Positions 11,837-24,259 of a stretch of DNA of 64,000 nucleotides are shown here, piece after piece (position 1 is the first letter of the stretch; each line of letters begins with the position of its first letter). Both the position numbers and the translations under genes were made by a program. Source of the DNA: Rotaria sp. Silwood1 (Eukaryota > Rotifera > Eurotatoria > Philodinida > Philodinidae); assembly GCA_905250075.1 (NCBI GenBank), contig CAJNOP010000020.1, forward strand, positions 192,214-256,213, read 5' to 3'. Under the pieces are notes generated by a model. It was not told the origin of the DNA, made no database searches, and worked only from the letters and a program-made list of their open reading frames with translations.

Positions 11837-14800
11837 CTAAAGAAGAAAAAAACAATTTCGTTTATTTCTTTTTCAATTTTAATCAAAATGAATATAAAAT
11901 TAATTTAATATTGTACTTCTCAAGAACGAAGGGAATTTTTTTGGTTTCTTTTTTTGTGCATCCGATTTTAAAATAACAAAAATACATATTTTCTTTATAG
12001 TTGACTGTTTTGGACTTCAAAAAACATGACAAAAATTTGCGATACAAAAAAATTATCTAAGATTAATCTTATTTAAATAAAAATGAAAATTGTATGAGAA
12101 TTTATTTTTGTATGTAAAACTATTTCAAGATAGCCGAATTTCAATAAGCACTTTTGGTTTTCTTTGATTTCATATAAGGTTGTTAAAATATTTATTCTTG
12201 CTTACCGTTGCATGATAATGTTAATATGTAAATAGACGTATTAAAGGGTCCTTTAGTATAACTCTATAAATCATTAAGTAGATCCGCTAGAAATTTCAAG
12301 TATTTATTATAATCGATTTTCGTTTTGGTTTTTTGTCAAATTCGTAATGATTATTAGATAGTCTACAAAAAAAGAAAATTTTATTGAGACTCGAAAAACG
12401 AAGAAAAATAGGAGTTACAACAAGTGCAAATTGTGAACTTTTGTCCGAAGCTCTCTTCTACAATTGTTAGTCAAGAATATATATATATAGATGTTTTATT
12501 CTTCTCTTTTTTTTCATTACATTACCTCTAGTCTCTATGACAACTAGCATTTTTTTGGTTTTCTCTTTAATAACTTCTTTCTTGTCCTCATCTATATTTA
12601 AAAATGTTTAAGTGCTTTTTATAGAAAAATCTATATTTCTAGTTCTATACAATCAAAAAGAAGGAGTTTATATGAAAGAAAATAAGAGAAAGAATATATA
12701 AAAAAATCTCTGATTCGTCAATTTTTCTATAACTATATATATATATAGAGATCTATAAATATATCTCGTTTTATTAGAAGAAAAGAGTAGGGAATCTCTT
12801 GTTTCTTTTTCCATAGAGCTTTAGGTTCAGAGAGTGCGAAAGAGAAGGAAAAAATAAAAATATGTAGGCCATTTTCTCTTTTTATCAGTATTCTAAATTA
12901 TTGTAATTATTTCTAAACAATACATTGTATATTTGTTATATGGTTTCAATTGTATTAATTTAAGAAAAATTATATTCTTTTGTTGTGTTATTTTTTTAGT
13001 TTTGTTAAAATTCTCTTTTTTCTTCAACTTCTTACATCAGGATTTTTATTTGCTCGTAAAAAAAGAAAATAAAAAACGCAAAATGAAATCTACAAGAAAG
13101 AAAACATGCATTGTGTTTTTTTTAGGTTTAAGTATCTAAATTTCATACGAAAAAAAAAACAACGTTGCCATGCGTCGTTGAGTACAACCAGCAAAGTCAT
13201 GTATTAAAAGAAAAATACGAACGAAATTGATAATTGAAGAAATAAAACAGTAGTTTTTATTTCAGTTGTCAAAGCAACGCACTTTTTCAATAAAAACAAG
13301 TAGTTCTGTTTACATATTTAACCATATATTGTGTTACTTCAAGAGGCTCAATAAGAATGAAAAAGAAAACAAATAAGAATTTGCACTCTATGACTGTTTT
13401 ATTGTGTTCCTTATAGCAATTTCAAATGAATGCATTCTACAACAAAAGCTAAATTTTTTCCGTCCGATTCTAATCCTTTGAGACGATAGAAATAATTAAC
13501 TTATGTATTAAGTAATTTTTTTTTCTTGAAAATTCGATTTTTCTTTAATCTATAAATTTCACAAAAGATAAATAACATCTTAATTCTACTAAATATGAGC
13601 CTCGTTCATAAAATGTCATCCTTTGGCGTAGATGCAAAGGCGGATAAATTCAATTATTTACTATTTTGCGCAAAATACTCAATGCACTGTTCCAACAGGA
13701 AAAGACCTACATATATATATTTTTTTCTTTCTAGTTTGTCATGACTTGCAATCTACTTATATTAGCAATAATGATAAGAATAATAATAACCATAATAGCT
13801 TTACTTGTCATTTTTCTGGAATCTCAAGGTCATTTTGGTTCATATATATTTTTTACAACGAACTTAACATTCTACTTTTTATGCTCTTATAAAAATTCAT
13901 TGATTAGCTAAATTGTATCAAGATTCGAGTGATACATCTTGTATCTAGAATACAAAAAAAAAAAAAAAGAACAAGAAAATAGAATCTAAGAAAAGAAATG
14001 GATCTAGATTATCTATCTACTTATTATTGTTCATGTAAAGAACATTCAGGAAATAAAATAATTAGGTTTTTTCCATATTTAAAATAGTTCTACGCATTTC
14101 TATATATAGAAAATTTTATGCCATTATTTTATATAATAGCCGAATAATTTATAAGTTAGTTGTATCTTTTTTTAAGATAAAAGAAAAAAATTCATGGATA
14201 GTATTTTAAAAAAAATATCGATTCTATACTCATTATTATTAAAAAAAAATCACTTTGAATCTAAATTAAAGCCATAAATTTCATATAATTAAGAACTTAT
14301 ATATATATATGAATTTACTAGAGCGGAAATAATAAATGTTGTTTCTATAGCATGCCGAAACATATTACGCCTTTTTTTTACGACGAAATGAAATCATTTT
14401 CATTGTCGGTGATTTTTGAACAGGCTCTATAAACATGCATTATATATGGACATTCCTGACTCGTAAAACTATTAGCTTTATCTACAATTATTGTTAGTTT
14501 TTATTTTCGGTGGTTCAAAATAATTCCCTTGATAAAATATTATCTTTTTCTAGTAACTAATGAATGGAAATTTGATCATCTGTCACAAGGATTTTCTTTA
14601 ATTAGAGTTGAAAGAGTTTACATGTTCTCTCGTATTAATAACAATGAAATTCAAAAACCATACATGATCTATTTCAATAAAATATTTTTAAGTCTTTTTT
14701 TTTCTACATGTCGCTATTATAATTATATCTAATAATAAAGTTATATATAGAGAGTAAAATAATAATTTTTATACATTCAAAAAAAGTACGCCAATTAAAT

Positions 14801-15489
14801 AGATTCTTTTCCGACAATAATTACAAAGCTGTTCCATTTGACGCTATGAACTTTGTATAACCATTATGTTGATTTTAATTCTAATAATTACAAAAATTTA
14901 CGCATTTTATCACATATAATTTTAATTCTTCTAGTAAAGTTCTAAAATCAAAAGAAACTTTGTTCTTTAATGGTACAAACTAATATTTCTATAAATAAAA
15001 CATCAGAGCAGTTGTTCATATTTTATTTTTAAATTTCTTATTAAGTTTATTGTTTTTATGCTAATCTTAATATTGTTAATATTTACTGTTCATTGTTAAT
15101 TATATAAATCAATCTGTCAATAAAACAACTGTCATGTTATAAAAATATTTTTTTATTTTTATTTTCTGTTTGCTTTCATCAATATAAAAGCCTGGATTCT
15201 CTTTTTTTTAATGATATTTGAAAATCAAGTTATTAAATAAGTTTGAAGCATTTACTATGTGTATTAACAATAAATATGCTTTCATATTTATTAATTGAAA
15301 ATGCGGTAGGTTTATTTTGAAAACAAACTTAAAAATTGATCAAGAAACTTTTTAGCAAAGAATCCAATATATAATCATGATCATAATATTGAGAAAATTT
15401 TACTGTATTAAATTATTGATCGTAATTTTATCGTCAAGAATTCATTTCTAAACAAAAAAAAACAAGATTTTTCAATCTCTTCATTGTAC

Positions 15490-16133
15490 TTCTCGTTCAG
15501 TGTTTTATCAAGGAATTTTTGGTATGTTAAATCTCAGCTTCAGAGTATGGAATTTATATGAAACTTATGAAGGATGATATTGGAGCTAAATGATGAGATT
15601 TTATGAAAAAATTTTTGTGATCGGAATTTCCAAAAAAAAATAATATTTTTGCTTGTCTTTCCCGGAATTTTTTTTTGCCTTTTGTAGTATTTCACCTTTT
15701 AGAATTTCATAGTAAGTTACATCAAATTTTTTCGATAGATTTCAAATTTCACCGCGAAATAAGCATCCGTTCAGAAGTTATGACGTTTTGAGATTTTACT
15801 AAAATTTTTGCAGCATTTGGAAAATTTTCAAAACGTCATAACTTCTGAACGGATGCTTATTTCGCGGTGAAATTTGAAATCTATCGAAAAAATTTGATGT
15901 AACTTACTATGAAATTCTAAAAGGTGAAATACTACAAAAGGCAAAAAAAAATTCCGGGAAAGACAAGCAAAAATATTATTTTTTTTTGGAAATTCCGATC
16001 ACAAAAATTTTTTCATAAAATCTCATCATTTAGCTCCAATATCATTCTTCATAAGTTTCATATGGATCTCATACTCTCAATGAAGCTGAGATCTAACATA
16101 CCAAAATATCCTGGATAAAACACTGTTCTCGGT
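15490..16133. mobile_element. Fold-back hAT-like MITE with near-perfect 8-bp target duplication
   Basis: The element spans 15498-16125 (628 bp) and is almost entirely an inverted repeat with arms of about 290 bp around a loop near 15800-15825. The ends are CAGTGTTTTATC and its complement GATAAAACACTG. Arm identity is highest next to the loop, for example ATAAGCATCCGTTCAGAAGT and its complement, and drops toward the ends. The flanks are TTCTCGTT (15490-15497) and TTCTCGGT (16126-16133), an 8-bp target duplication with one mismatch. Eight-bp duplications and CAGTG-like ends are typical of hAT-superfamily DNA transposons. It has no transposase frame, so it is non-autonomous. Confidence 0.8.
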
Positions 16134-16179
16134 CGAGCGTTTTGTACGTTCTTGTAGAAAATATAAAAACGAGGTATTT

Positions 16180-16385
16180 TTATCATCAAAAATGCATGGA
16201 GATGCTTACCAAAGCAAACTTTGCATCTGGAAAATATCCACAAAAATTTCTTACAACATTTTGTGACTTGCATGACCAATAAAAATGTCATTATTTTATC
16301 TGCAAAGTACATTAAAATATCGAGGCAGAAAATGTTCATAAGTTTCCCAGATGCAATACTTGTTTTTGTGCTTTCACCCATTCTT
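16180..16385. repeat. Degenerate short palindrome
   Basis: GCAAACTTTGCATCTGGAAA near 16214 is mirrored by an inverted copy near 16334-16355 (TTCCCAGATGCAATACTTG). The similarity continues outward into ATCAAAAATGCATGG and CACCCATTCTTGAT. It is probably the remains of another inverted-repeat element; the boundaries are not clear. Confidence 0.4.
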
Positions 16386-18494
16386 GATAATGGAAGTATC
16401 TGGTTTTAGTGCTTCTTCTTTTTGTTTTTACGTGTACGTGCAAATGGTCAAAAAGGAACTAGAAGAAATGTGTTTAGATGTGGGTTCTTTTTAAAAGCTT
16501 TTTTTTACTTGGCTATTTTGATTCAGATTATATACACAAACAAAAAAAAATAATAATTATAATTTATTATTATTTTTTTTTTGTAAAATGGTTCTTTTGT
16601 TTGGTATGTTTCACTTCTTTATTTTTACATCGACTTACATCTATATCATCAAAATAAGTTATTGTGGTTAAAATTAATTGCATTTACTAAACTAATGTAT
16701 TTGTATAGTAGTGAAAACGAGAATAGTTTCTCCTAGGTCTTCATTAATGAAATTTATCTTTCCAGATTAACACTATCAGTCAGTAAATACTTTTTTTTGT
16801 ATTATATTAGTTTTATATGCTGTTTGATAAATGTTATGAGAGTAGTTGATAGAAGATTGATTGATCTAAAACACTTGGCCCATCGGACTCATTTTTATAA
16901 TCATATGACATCTATGACATGTCATTGATTATTAAAAATTTTTGTTTACTAATTATGATTATTTAACTAATAATATTTCATACTAGTCAGTTCTAACTTT
17001 TATTCAATGCATGTTATTTTGAATAATGATATTGAATGTTATAGGTAAATGTAATTCGTCATATAGATATTTGACACACTAGGAAACATATATGTATAGT
17101 ATGAAACTTACTGTGCATGTCTTTTTAATGTAATATAGAAATATTATTTTGCTGCGAGAAAGAAAATTAAAAATATTTTCAATAGAAAAAAAAAATTTGA
17201 AATAGATTGCCGATCTTCTTTGCTTTTATTTTTTATTTTTTGGCGTTTAAATAAAAAGTACTAAATAATCGAAATCAAACAATAAAAATATTTAGATAAT
17301 TGACATACATGATGTATTCGTAGATGATATATCATAAAATTTTGAGAAGTTAGTCTTTTAAAAAAGCTGATCAGAATCAATTTAACTTGCCAATGAGATG
17401 AAAAATGTTTTCAAAAGAAAAACCACAAAAGAATTACAATGGATACTGAGATATTTATAAATACATTTGACTTCGAATTTCATGAGACAAACTTTTCGTG
17501 TCCTCAATTTTTTTGTCACAACTCAAATCATTCACTCGTTCTTCGTATCTAATCATTATTTCGAAATGAGAAAAAGTTTGTCGAGATCATGAGAGTGTGA
17601 TGATTACACATCTGAAATCAGTCTTTTTTTTAGAAAACTCAGTTTCAGTGAGGAGCTATGAAAATGTGGAAAACGATAATTAACAACTGAGAATTTTAAT
17701 ATACAGTGATGCATAACTCAATTTGAAAGCTATCAATTATATTTTAGATGCTATTTGTAATGGTTTATTTATTTTAGCAGTAGTTGGCTCAGATTCCTTA
17801 ACTCTTAACTTGTCAGGTAAGCTCAGATTGGTCAACACGACTGAAATTCAATATGATTTCCTCTATAGAAATCTAAGATTTACTTTGCTCCGGGTAGTAG
17901 ACTGATTCTTTTTTCCGTTATTTATTTAACTATTAAAATATTTGTTCAAAATAAAAAGTTTTAAGTATATGGCACGTTTTGATACGAGGATAAGACTCTA
18001 GTCTGACTCTTTTCCTGTATGTTTCTTATGTATGATCCCTCATTCATTATTCACAATATGTTCCTCTCTAGAAATATGTAGTTTGATTAAATAATTTCAC
18101 AATAATTCAGTAGTAGCACAAGTAAGTCTTTAGTATATGTGCAAGATCTTTATACTATTTAGTACGTGCGAATAATTTCTATTGAGAATTTTTCTAAACA
18201 AAAAAATTCTTGGAAGTTTCTAACAATCGAATTGATAACTAACTATGTCGTGTTTATCTTAAATGCAGATAGTATAAAATAATTCTAGTACGCCATTTTT
18301 CAAAATATTCTCTTAGCATTTAAGCTTAAACTTTCCACATCCGACATGGTTATCTCTATTTTTCAACGACTAATCCAAATAGTAACGATAATCTGTCTCT
18401 TTTCACTCGTTACTAAATAAAATATTTTGCGTCATATAAAGAGAAAAAATACTTGACAATTATTTACCTGAGGTCTACGAGTGACGAATGAAGT

Positions 18495-18848
18495 ACAGGG
18501 TGGTGCAAAAGTCATTTTACTGAAAAAATGAATATCTCCATAATGGCTTGAGCAAACAAACTGATTTTTTTTGTCAGTGATAGAGGCATGTTCAAGCTTT
18601 ATATTCATAAAGATATGCCTAGAGAAATCTCTTGGAAAATGTCACTATTGGCTTCAACAAAGCATTATTACTTTTTCACATATAGGAAAAAAATGGTATA
18701 CTTAACAAATGGTTTTTCTAGGCATGTCTTTGTGAATATAAAGCTTGAACATGTCTCTATTATTCATAAAAAAATCAGCTCGTTGGTTCAAATCATAATG
18801 AAGATATTCAATTTCTTTTTCGGTACAGTTAGTTTTGCGTCACCCTGT
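18495..18848. mobile_element. Mariner/Tc-like MITE (inverted repeat with ACAGGGTG ends)
   Basis: A 354-bp element with terminal ACAGGGTGGTGCAAAAGT on the left and the complement of ACAGGGTGACGCAAAACT on the right. The inverted similarity continues inward, for example GCATGTTCAAGCTTTATATT near 18587 with its complement near 18738-18757, and TATGCCTAGA with TCTAGGCAT. Short arms of this kind ending CAGGGTG are typical of Tc1/mariner-type elements. The left flank offers TA, but the expected TA on the right is TC, so the target site has changed or the end is slightly misplaced. There is no transposase frame. Confidence 0.7.
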
Positions 18849-19673
18849 CTTTGATAAAGTACATTGTCTTGACAGCTATTTCATTAATAATTAATTAAAA
18901 TAAAACTGTAGTTTCTCGTAAAAGTACTAATATCAAATATATATCAAAAAAACAAAATGAGAAATGTCTTTGAGTGTAAATGTTAAGTACATAATATCTA
19001 TCAGAGAAACAACGCATTGATCTCTTTCAGACAGATAGTTATTGAAGAAATCAATTATATATGTATGTGTATATAAATTTAACTTCTTTTAAATGATTTA
19101 TGAAGCAATTGGCTTCTTTTTATCATATACTCAATATTTACTGTTTGATGATTTTCAAATGGAAATCATATATTGTAAATTCACTATGCACATTAATGGA
19201 GAATATTAAATAGAATACAGTGTACAGAAAATGCTTTTATTTTGATTTATGTAACACTTTAAGACTATTTATAGATATATATATATTTATATATATTTTG
19301 TTATTATTATTGATTAATTGAGGATGCCATAAATATTGTCATGAAATCATCAGAAAGAGAAAATTGATCTTTATGGTTAATTCATATGTACGCAAGAACA
19401 TGAAGCTCATACGCAGTAAGAGGCTAAGAAGAATGTCAGAATGCATACATCAATAGAAGAAGACATTATGAATGCATAATCGAGCAGTGAGAAATCGATA
19501 TGTTTCTTTTGGATCGTAATGTTAAAAGAGATCCACATGAAATAATGATCAAAATAGTTTTTCACGCGCTTTTAGTGTCTTTAATCATTTGTTTAAGTAC
19601 GTTATTTTAGAATAGAATAAATTGTAATTAGAAAACTATTCGATAACGAAGTTTGATAAAAAGTTTACTAGCC

Positions 19674-20081
19674 TATCCAGATTTGACTAAGCTATCAAGT
19701 TTTCAATACGTCTGATTTCTAGTGACCCCATATTTTCGAAAAACTCGTATATGTCAATTTTGATCTGAAACTTTGTGCATACAAAGCATTCAACTAGGCT
19801 ACCTCTCACAAAAAAAGAAATCAACAACTTTGAACAAGATCTCCTGAACATATGCGACTTGCAAGATATAAGTCCTTTTTCATGGATATAACATGCATTT
19901 TTTGAAGGCTTTATATTTCGAAGAAACTTCATTCAAAACTTCTGAATTTTTCTATGAAAGCTAGTCTAGTATAGTTTTCTATATGTGCTATGTTTCATAT
20001 CGAAATACGAGCTTTCCGAAAATCTGGAGCCCATAGAAAATATACATATTAAAATTTTGATAGCTTAGTCAAATCTGAATA
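19674..20081. mobile_element. TA-flanked inverted-repeat element (MITE)
   Basis: A 408-bp element whose ends are inverted repeats of about 24 bp: TCCAGATTTGACTAAGCTAT on the left and, in complement, TTCAGATTTGACTAAGCTAT on the right. TA dinucleotides sit at 19674-19675 and 20080-20081 and fit a TA target duplication. The interior carries no plausible transposase. A Tc1/mariner-type origin is likely but not certain. Confidence 0.65.
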
Positions 20082-20216
20082 GAAAATCAAGTCTTTTTTT
20101 AGAGTATTTATTACAACGCAATATATTATCTAAAGGCAAAAATGTCATTGGAATTAAAAGAGAACACCGGAAGAGATTTCTTGATTAGCATCAAAGATGG
20201 GTAATTCAAATCATTT

Positions 20217-20440
20217 TTTGACTTGAGCATTGTTTTTAGAATTCTTGTTTTGATTTTTGACTTGGCTTGTAGAACCAAAGCAAGAAAGTAAATGAAGTTA
20301 TGTGATTTATGCAGAATATATAGTCATTTTTTATTTGCATCACGTCATGTTGAACTTGACTTGTCTTGAAATGAAGCAGATCATGACTTGCTTTGAAAAA
20401 TTTGCTGGTGATTAATGACTTGTCTTGATTTGACATCATT
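20217..20440. repeat. Degenerate TGACTTG array
   Basis: The heptamer TGACTTG and variants (TGACTTGGCTTG, TGACTTGTCTTGAA, TGACTTGCTTTGA, TGACTTGTCTTGAT) recur at least five times in about 220 bp, with irregular spacing. It looks like a decayed minisatellite or the end of a repeat element. Confidence 0.5.
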
Positions 20441-22666
20441 TTAATCATAAAAACTTCTAGCTTGTCTATATATGCTTTGTTTGATTATAATTCTTTTTAT
20501 TAATAGTTATTTAATGAAATGAATTCGTACAAGATATTTCTTACCGATAAATCTGCTTTTTGTCATTTTTAAATTACAATACGATCTGTCCACGTAACCG
20601 GTCCACCTATTTCGGCAAAGTCAGAAAAATGCGAAATTCATGCTTTCATTATATATTTTTTACGTTGTTAAAAGGATGATGTGAGACTTTTTCTTAATTA
20701 TTCTTTCAGAAATATTATCAATTTATTCATTTCAGAGAAACTACAATTAACTTTCTATAGAAATAAACGTTGATGAAAGTATGCCGATTTTTAAAAGCAC
20801 TATTCCGTCACGACAATTTTTTCTACATGTGAGATGAAGCTACCATATATTTTGAATTGTTTTTTTTTTCTATGTATAGCTCATCATCTCAGCTACAACT
20901 TTTCTATAGAAAAGGTTTTAATCACACTTGTAGATGGTCTAAAATTTTTAGTTCTTCACACACCACTGAAATTCAGAGTCCATTTTTGGTTCTTCCGTCA
21001 CGGGCATGCATTTCAGTCATAAAAATGCAAAAGAAAGACGAGAACTAGTGAAAATTTTATGCTGTGTAGGGCAGTCCGACTTATATATGTTTTCAAAAAA
21101 TCAGCCCTATAATAGTTCAATTTGTTGATATATTCCAGAAATAAAGTGAAAAAAAACGTTATTCCATCAGGCTTGGACAGATCGAATAGTAATTTTTTTG
21201 CAGGTACAAGTTCTTTTATTGGATAACTGTAGAATAGAACTATGTTTGTATCATGTGCGTAAAAAAAATTCATCAATATTGAATTTGGTGTATATTCAAT
21301 AAAATAAAAGTTTATATTAAGTTATTCTAGAAAATTTAGACATCATAGGAGACAAAAAACAAAGGTTTCACTATATAGTAGACAAAGAAAAAGTAAAAAG
21401 AAAAAGAAAATAACATAACATTTTGAAGACTCGTACTAATATATATTCTCTTACTTGACAAGAACAAGAAAAAAGAAATTATTAGTAAATTATTATAATA
21501 ATGATGAATAAGATGTGAGGCAAAATTAGACAGTTGCTCTGTGCACGAATGCACTTGAAAAATTACGTCGATTATTTATTGATTATATGCCATTTGAAAA
21601 ACTTGACTATATAATGGTTAATTTTTGTTTCGACACTATCTTTTTATATTCTTTATCTAAATATGCTTGTTTATTGTAAATTTTATTATACATACATAAG
21701 TACTGCACAAACTTTTGAATCTTTCAAATTAAGAATATTTGATAAAATTATTTTGATATTCTTTTTCTTTAAATAGTAATTTTAGTTTTTATTCCAATTG
21801 AAAAGAATCATATGTACAAATTTTTTTCAATGTTCAATATCTTTTTATAAAACTTCTATGATCAACATATATTTTTATCAATCTATCATGTATTAATAAA
21901 TAACTCAAAAAAAAAGTTGGAAGTTCTATATTGTTTATATTAGATTTGTATACATGTCAATATCAATTCTTTGAACTAATTATTTTAATTGAAATTTAGT
22001 CTATTCTGTTAGTTGTTTTAATTGAATTTCTTGATTTACCCACATTTGAAAAATATAAGAGATAAAATAGAAAAATGAATTAATGTCAGATTTCATCTAC
22101 TTAATCGTCTATAAATAATCATTTTTTACATTCATTCAGAATTTCTTTCATAGTTTTGCTCTATTTTCTGTAATCAGTCGTCGAATATTTGTTCCCGTTT
22201 ATATAAGAAAGCAAGAAAAATAAAAACAAATATTTTCCTCTCACACTCAATATTTAATATACCAAGAATAAACAATATTTTACTATAAATTTATGCGTAA
22301 TAAATCTATTTTTGTCACACCTGAAGTTTAAAAAAAAACAAAGAATTCATTTGATAATCCATCCTCATATTTCTTCAGATATGATGTAGAATACATGAAT
22401 TAATTTCCGTTGTTCCTGAGAACTGATGTGTTAATATTCATCACGGATTTTTCTCTTATCATCATATTTCAGCGTAGGCTATAAAATCTAGATCATCGTG
22501 AATAAAAGAAAACGAAGAAAAAAAAAGAAGAAAGAAATATATTATCTAATGAACATATGAATACTCCTTTTTTACTCTATGGTTTGCAGATAATAAAAAA
22601 AAGCTCATTCTACAGAACGATTTGGTTACCTTTAAGTTTAATTAATAAAAAAAAAGATCTTATCAT

Positions 22667-22998
22667 ATGGCATTTCCATCCAATACCAATATAATTAATG
22701 TCATGAAACCATCATGGGTAAACTTCATATTTGAGAGATAAATATTTTATATATTTATATGTATATATATTAAAATATATTTATAGATAACAATACCAAC
22801 TGAACTTATTGGCTCATTACCACGAACAACGGCGTTATTAGAAGGTCAACAAGCTTATAAAGCAGGTCATATTTCTGAAAATCAATTGGAGAAATTGCAA
22901 GATAAAGCAATACGACAAACAATAGCTGAATTAGAAAAAACTGGACCTGGTCAAATAACTGATGGTGAACAAGCTAAACCTTCATTTCTTGTTTATCC
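22667..22998 (+). CDS. MetE-like (cobalamin-independent methionine synthase C-terminal-like) protein, N-terminal part only
   Basis: Two exons, 22667-22717 and 22787-22998, joined in phase by a GT..AG intron. They encode MAFPSNTNIINVMKPSW followed by ITIPTELIGSLPRTTALLEG..., then ISENQLEKLQDKAIRQTIAELEKTG...ITDGEQAKPSFLVYP. The signatures IPTELIGSLPR and DGEQ.KPSF..YP are those of the start of UROD/MetE-like proteins (cobalamin-independent methionine synthase, C-terminal domain family), which are normally about 340-380 residues and common in bacteria and fungi. Only about 87 residues are visible, then a donor in phase 2. No continuing exon is recognisable before the assembly gap at 23290 or after it. 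Either the catalytic half lies in the gap or the gene is truncated. Horizontal origin is inferred from the family's distribution. Confidence 0.7.
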
Positions 22999-23289
22999 GT
23001 ATGTATTTATTCACATATCTAATATTTACTCTTCTTTCTATTTTATAATCATTTACCATATTTCTTTCAAGTAAACATTCTAAATTTGAGAGAGACATTG
23101 ACATTTTTGTTTTTGTCTAATGATTTTCTAACAAATAAGACATGCTCATGCACTTATAGCGATTTACTTCAAGAACTTTCAGCGAGAAGTGTAATCTATT
23201 TAAGGATAAAAGCTTATTAGCTTTCTTTTATTTTCTTTTGGTATGTACTCACGCAAAACACTCACTAGATTATGGCTCAAATATGATTT

Positions 23290-23389
23290 NNNNNNNNNNN
23301 NNNNNNNNNNNNNNNNNNNNNNNNNNNNNNNNNNNNNNNNNNNNNNNNNNNNNNNNNNNNNNNNNNNNNNNNNNNNNNNNNNNNNNNNN
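23290..23389. other. Assembly gap (100 N)
   Basis: Exactly 100 N, the conventional size for a scaffold join of unknown length. The true distance and the order across it are not guaranteed. It separates the MetE-like exons from the EF-hand gene. Confidence 0.99.
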
Positions 23390-23772
23390 TATAATTGCAA
23401 AAAAAAAACATCTTACACATTTTTAGAGACTATATATAGTATTCATAGAAAAAAAATTTTATACGTCAGAAAATTTTCTTAAGTCGAGTTTTCTTGGAAA
23501 ACAAAACGGTAAGATAATTATCTAAAGCATTGAATCTTTTGCGGACATATTTTGTAAACATGTTTAAGACTCATTTTGAAGTCTCCAGCTCATTTCACTT
23601 ATAGGTACTAAAAGAAATATTAATATAATTAAATATTTGTACTTTGAGTATTTCGTAAGCTCTTTATATCATAATTGCAGGAAACTCAATCTACTATAAA
23701 TATATAAATATGAAAACACTCATTATGGTTTCTTTTATAAGATTAAAAAATTGTTAGTAGTTGTTTATGAAT

Positions 23773-23786
23773 TTCTTCTAGATTAG
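23773..23786 (+). promoter_or_regulatory. Possible trans-splice acceptor before the EF-hand gene
   Basis: TTCTTCTAG ends at 23781, five bases before the ATG at 23787, with no obvious upstream exon. A pyrimidine-rich acceptor this close to a start codon is what spliced-leader addition leaves. An undetected 5' UTR exon is the alternative. Confidence 0.4.
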
Positions 23787-24259
23787 ATGAGTATGATGAT
23801 ATCTAAAGTTACAATTACATATTTCTTATTGATGATGACTTTAATTTATATTGTTCAAGCAAGTTTTACTGAAGTACCACGTATGTTTTTTTCTTCTTTA
23901 ATAAGAATTTTAATATTTTTCTGGAAGATATATTATTTTCTGCTATTTCTTTTAGCGCCACCAAAACGTCCGGAACGCTTTAACTCACGAGAAGAATTGA
24001 AAAGATATTTACAAAAAGTATTGAAAATTAAAGAAAATTTCATTTATTTTAAGAATTTTTATTTTGTTTTGTATAGGTCCACGAATATCATACGATTCTT
24101 GGTCGATGGCGTCTTCGACGCAATGATGATGATGATGATGAACATCAAGTTTCAACTACATCAAATGATGATATATTTCAATTTTTCGACATAAATCATG
24201 ATCACCATATATCATATAATGAATTTCTTCAACGAATGATGTTTAACAAAGAAAATTAA
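23787..24259 (+). CDS. Small secreted EF-hand protein
   Basis: Exons 23787-23880, 23956-24017 and 24077-24259, all GT..AG with correct phase (339 nt, 112 residues). It has an N-terminal signal peptide or anchor, roughly residues 6-25 (ISKVTITYFLLMMTLIYIVQ), then a Pro-rich bend (VPPPPKRPERF). A helical stretch with LKRYLQKVHEYHTILGRW follows, then an acidic DDDDDE run. At the C-terminus is one clear EF-hand: helix DDIFQFF, loop D-I-N-H-D-H-H-I-S-Y-N-E with Asp/Asn/Glu at the calcium positions, and helix FLQRMM. The size and layout are like small secretory-pathway EF-hand proteins of the MCFD2/CGREF1 kind, though only one hand is convincing. A calcium-binding role in the secretory pathway is inferred. 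Confidence 0.75.

Larger units (their letters stand above)
11837..22666. other. Gene-poor region with transposon-like inverted repeats
   Basis: About 10.8 kb without a supportable gene. It should contain the missing 5' exon(s) of the upstream minus-strand gene, but I could not identify them. It holds inverted-repeat elements at 15498-16125, 18495-18848 and 19674-20081, a weaker palindrome at about 16180-16385, and a TGACTTG-rich degenerate array at about 20217-20440. The remaining open frames are AT-driven low complexity. Confidence 0.6.
22999..23786. other. Intron/spacer containing an assembly gap
   Basis: Sequence after the last visible MetE-like exon. A possible acceptor at about 23071 opens a frame that stops after some 16 residues without family similarity, so it was not used. 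Nothing coding is seen on either side of the Ns. Confidence 0.5.

Noticed and set aside
16058-16409. 107-residue minus-strand frame and its plus-strand shadow
   Set aside because: It overlaps the right end of the fold-back element and a palindrome. The translation has no recognisable domain and the opposite strand is equally open.
18588-18854. 88-residue plus-strand frame
   Set aside because: It lies entirely inside the mariner-like inverted-repeat element. Its two halves are complements of each other, so it is not a protein gene.
23072-23120. Possible third exon of the MetE-like gene
   Set aside because: The acceptor is plausible, but the frame stops after about 16 residues and lacks the residues expected next in the family.
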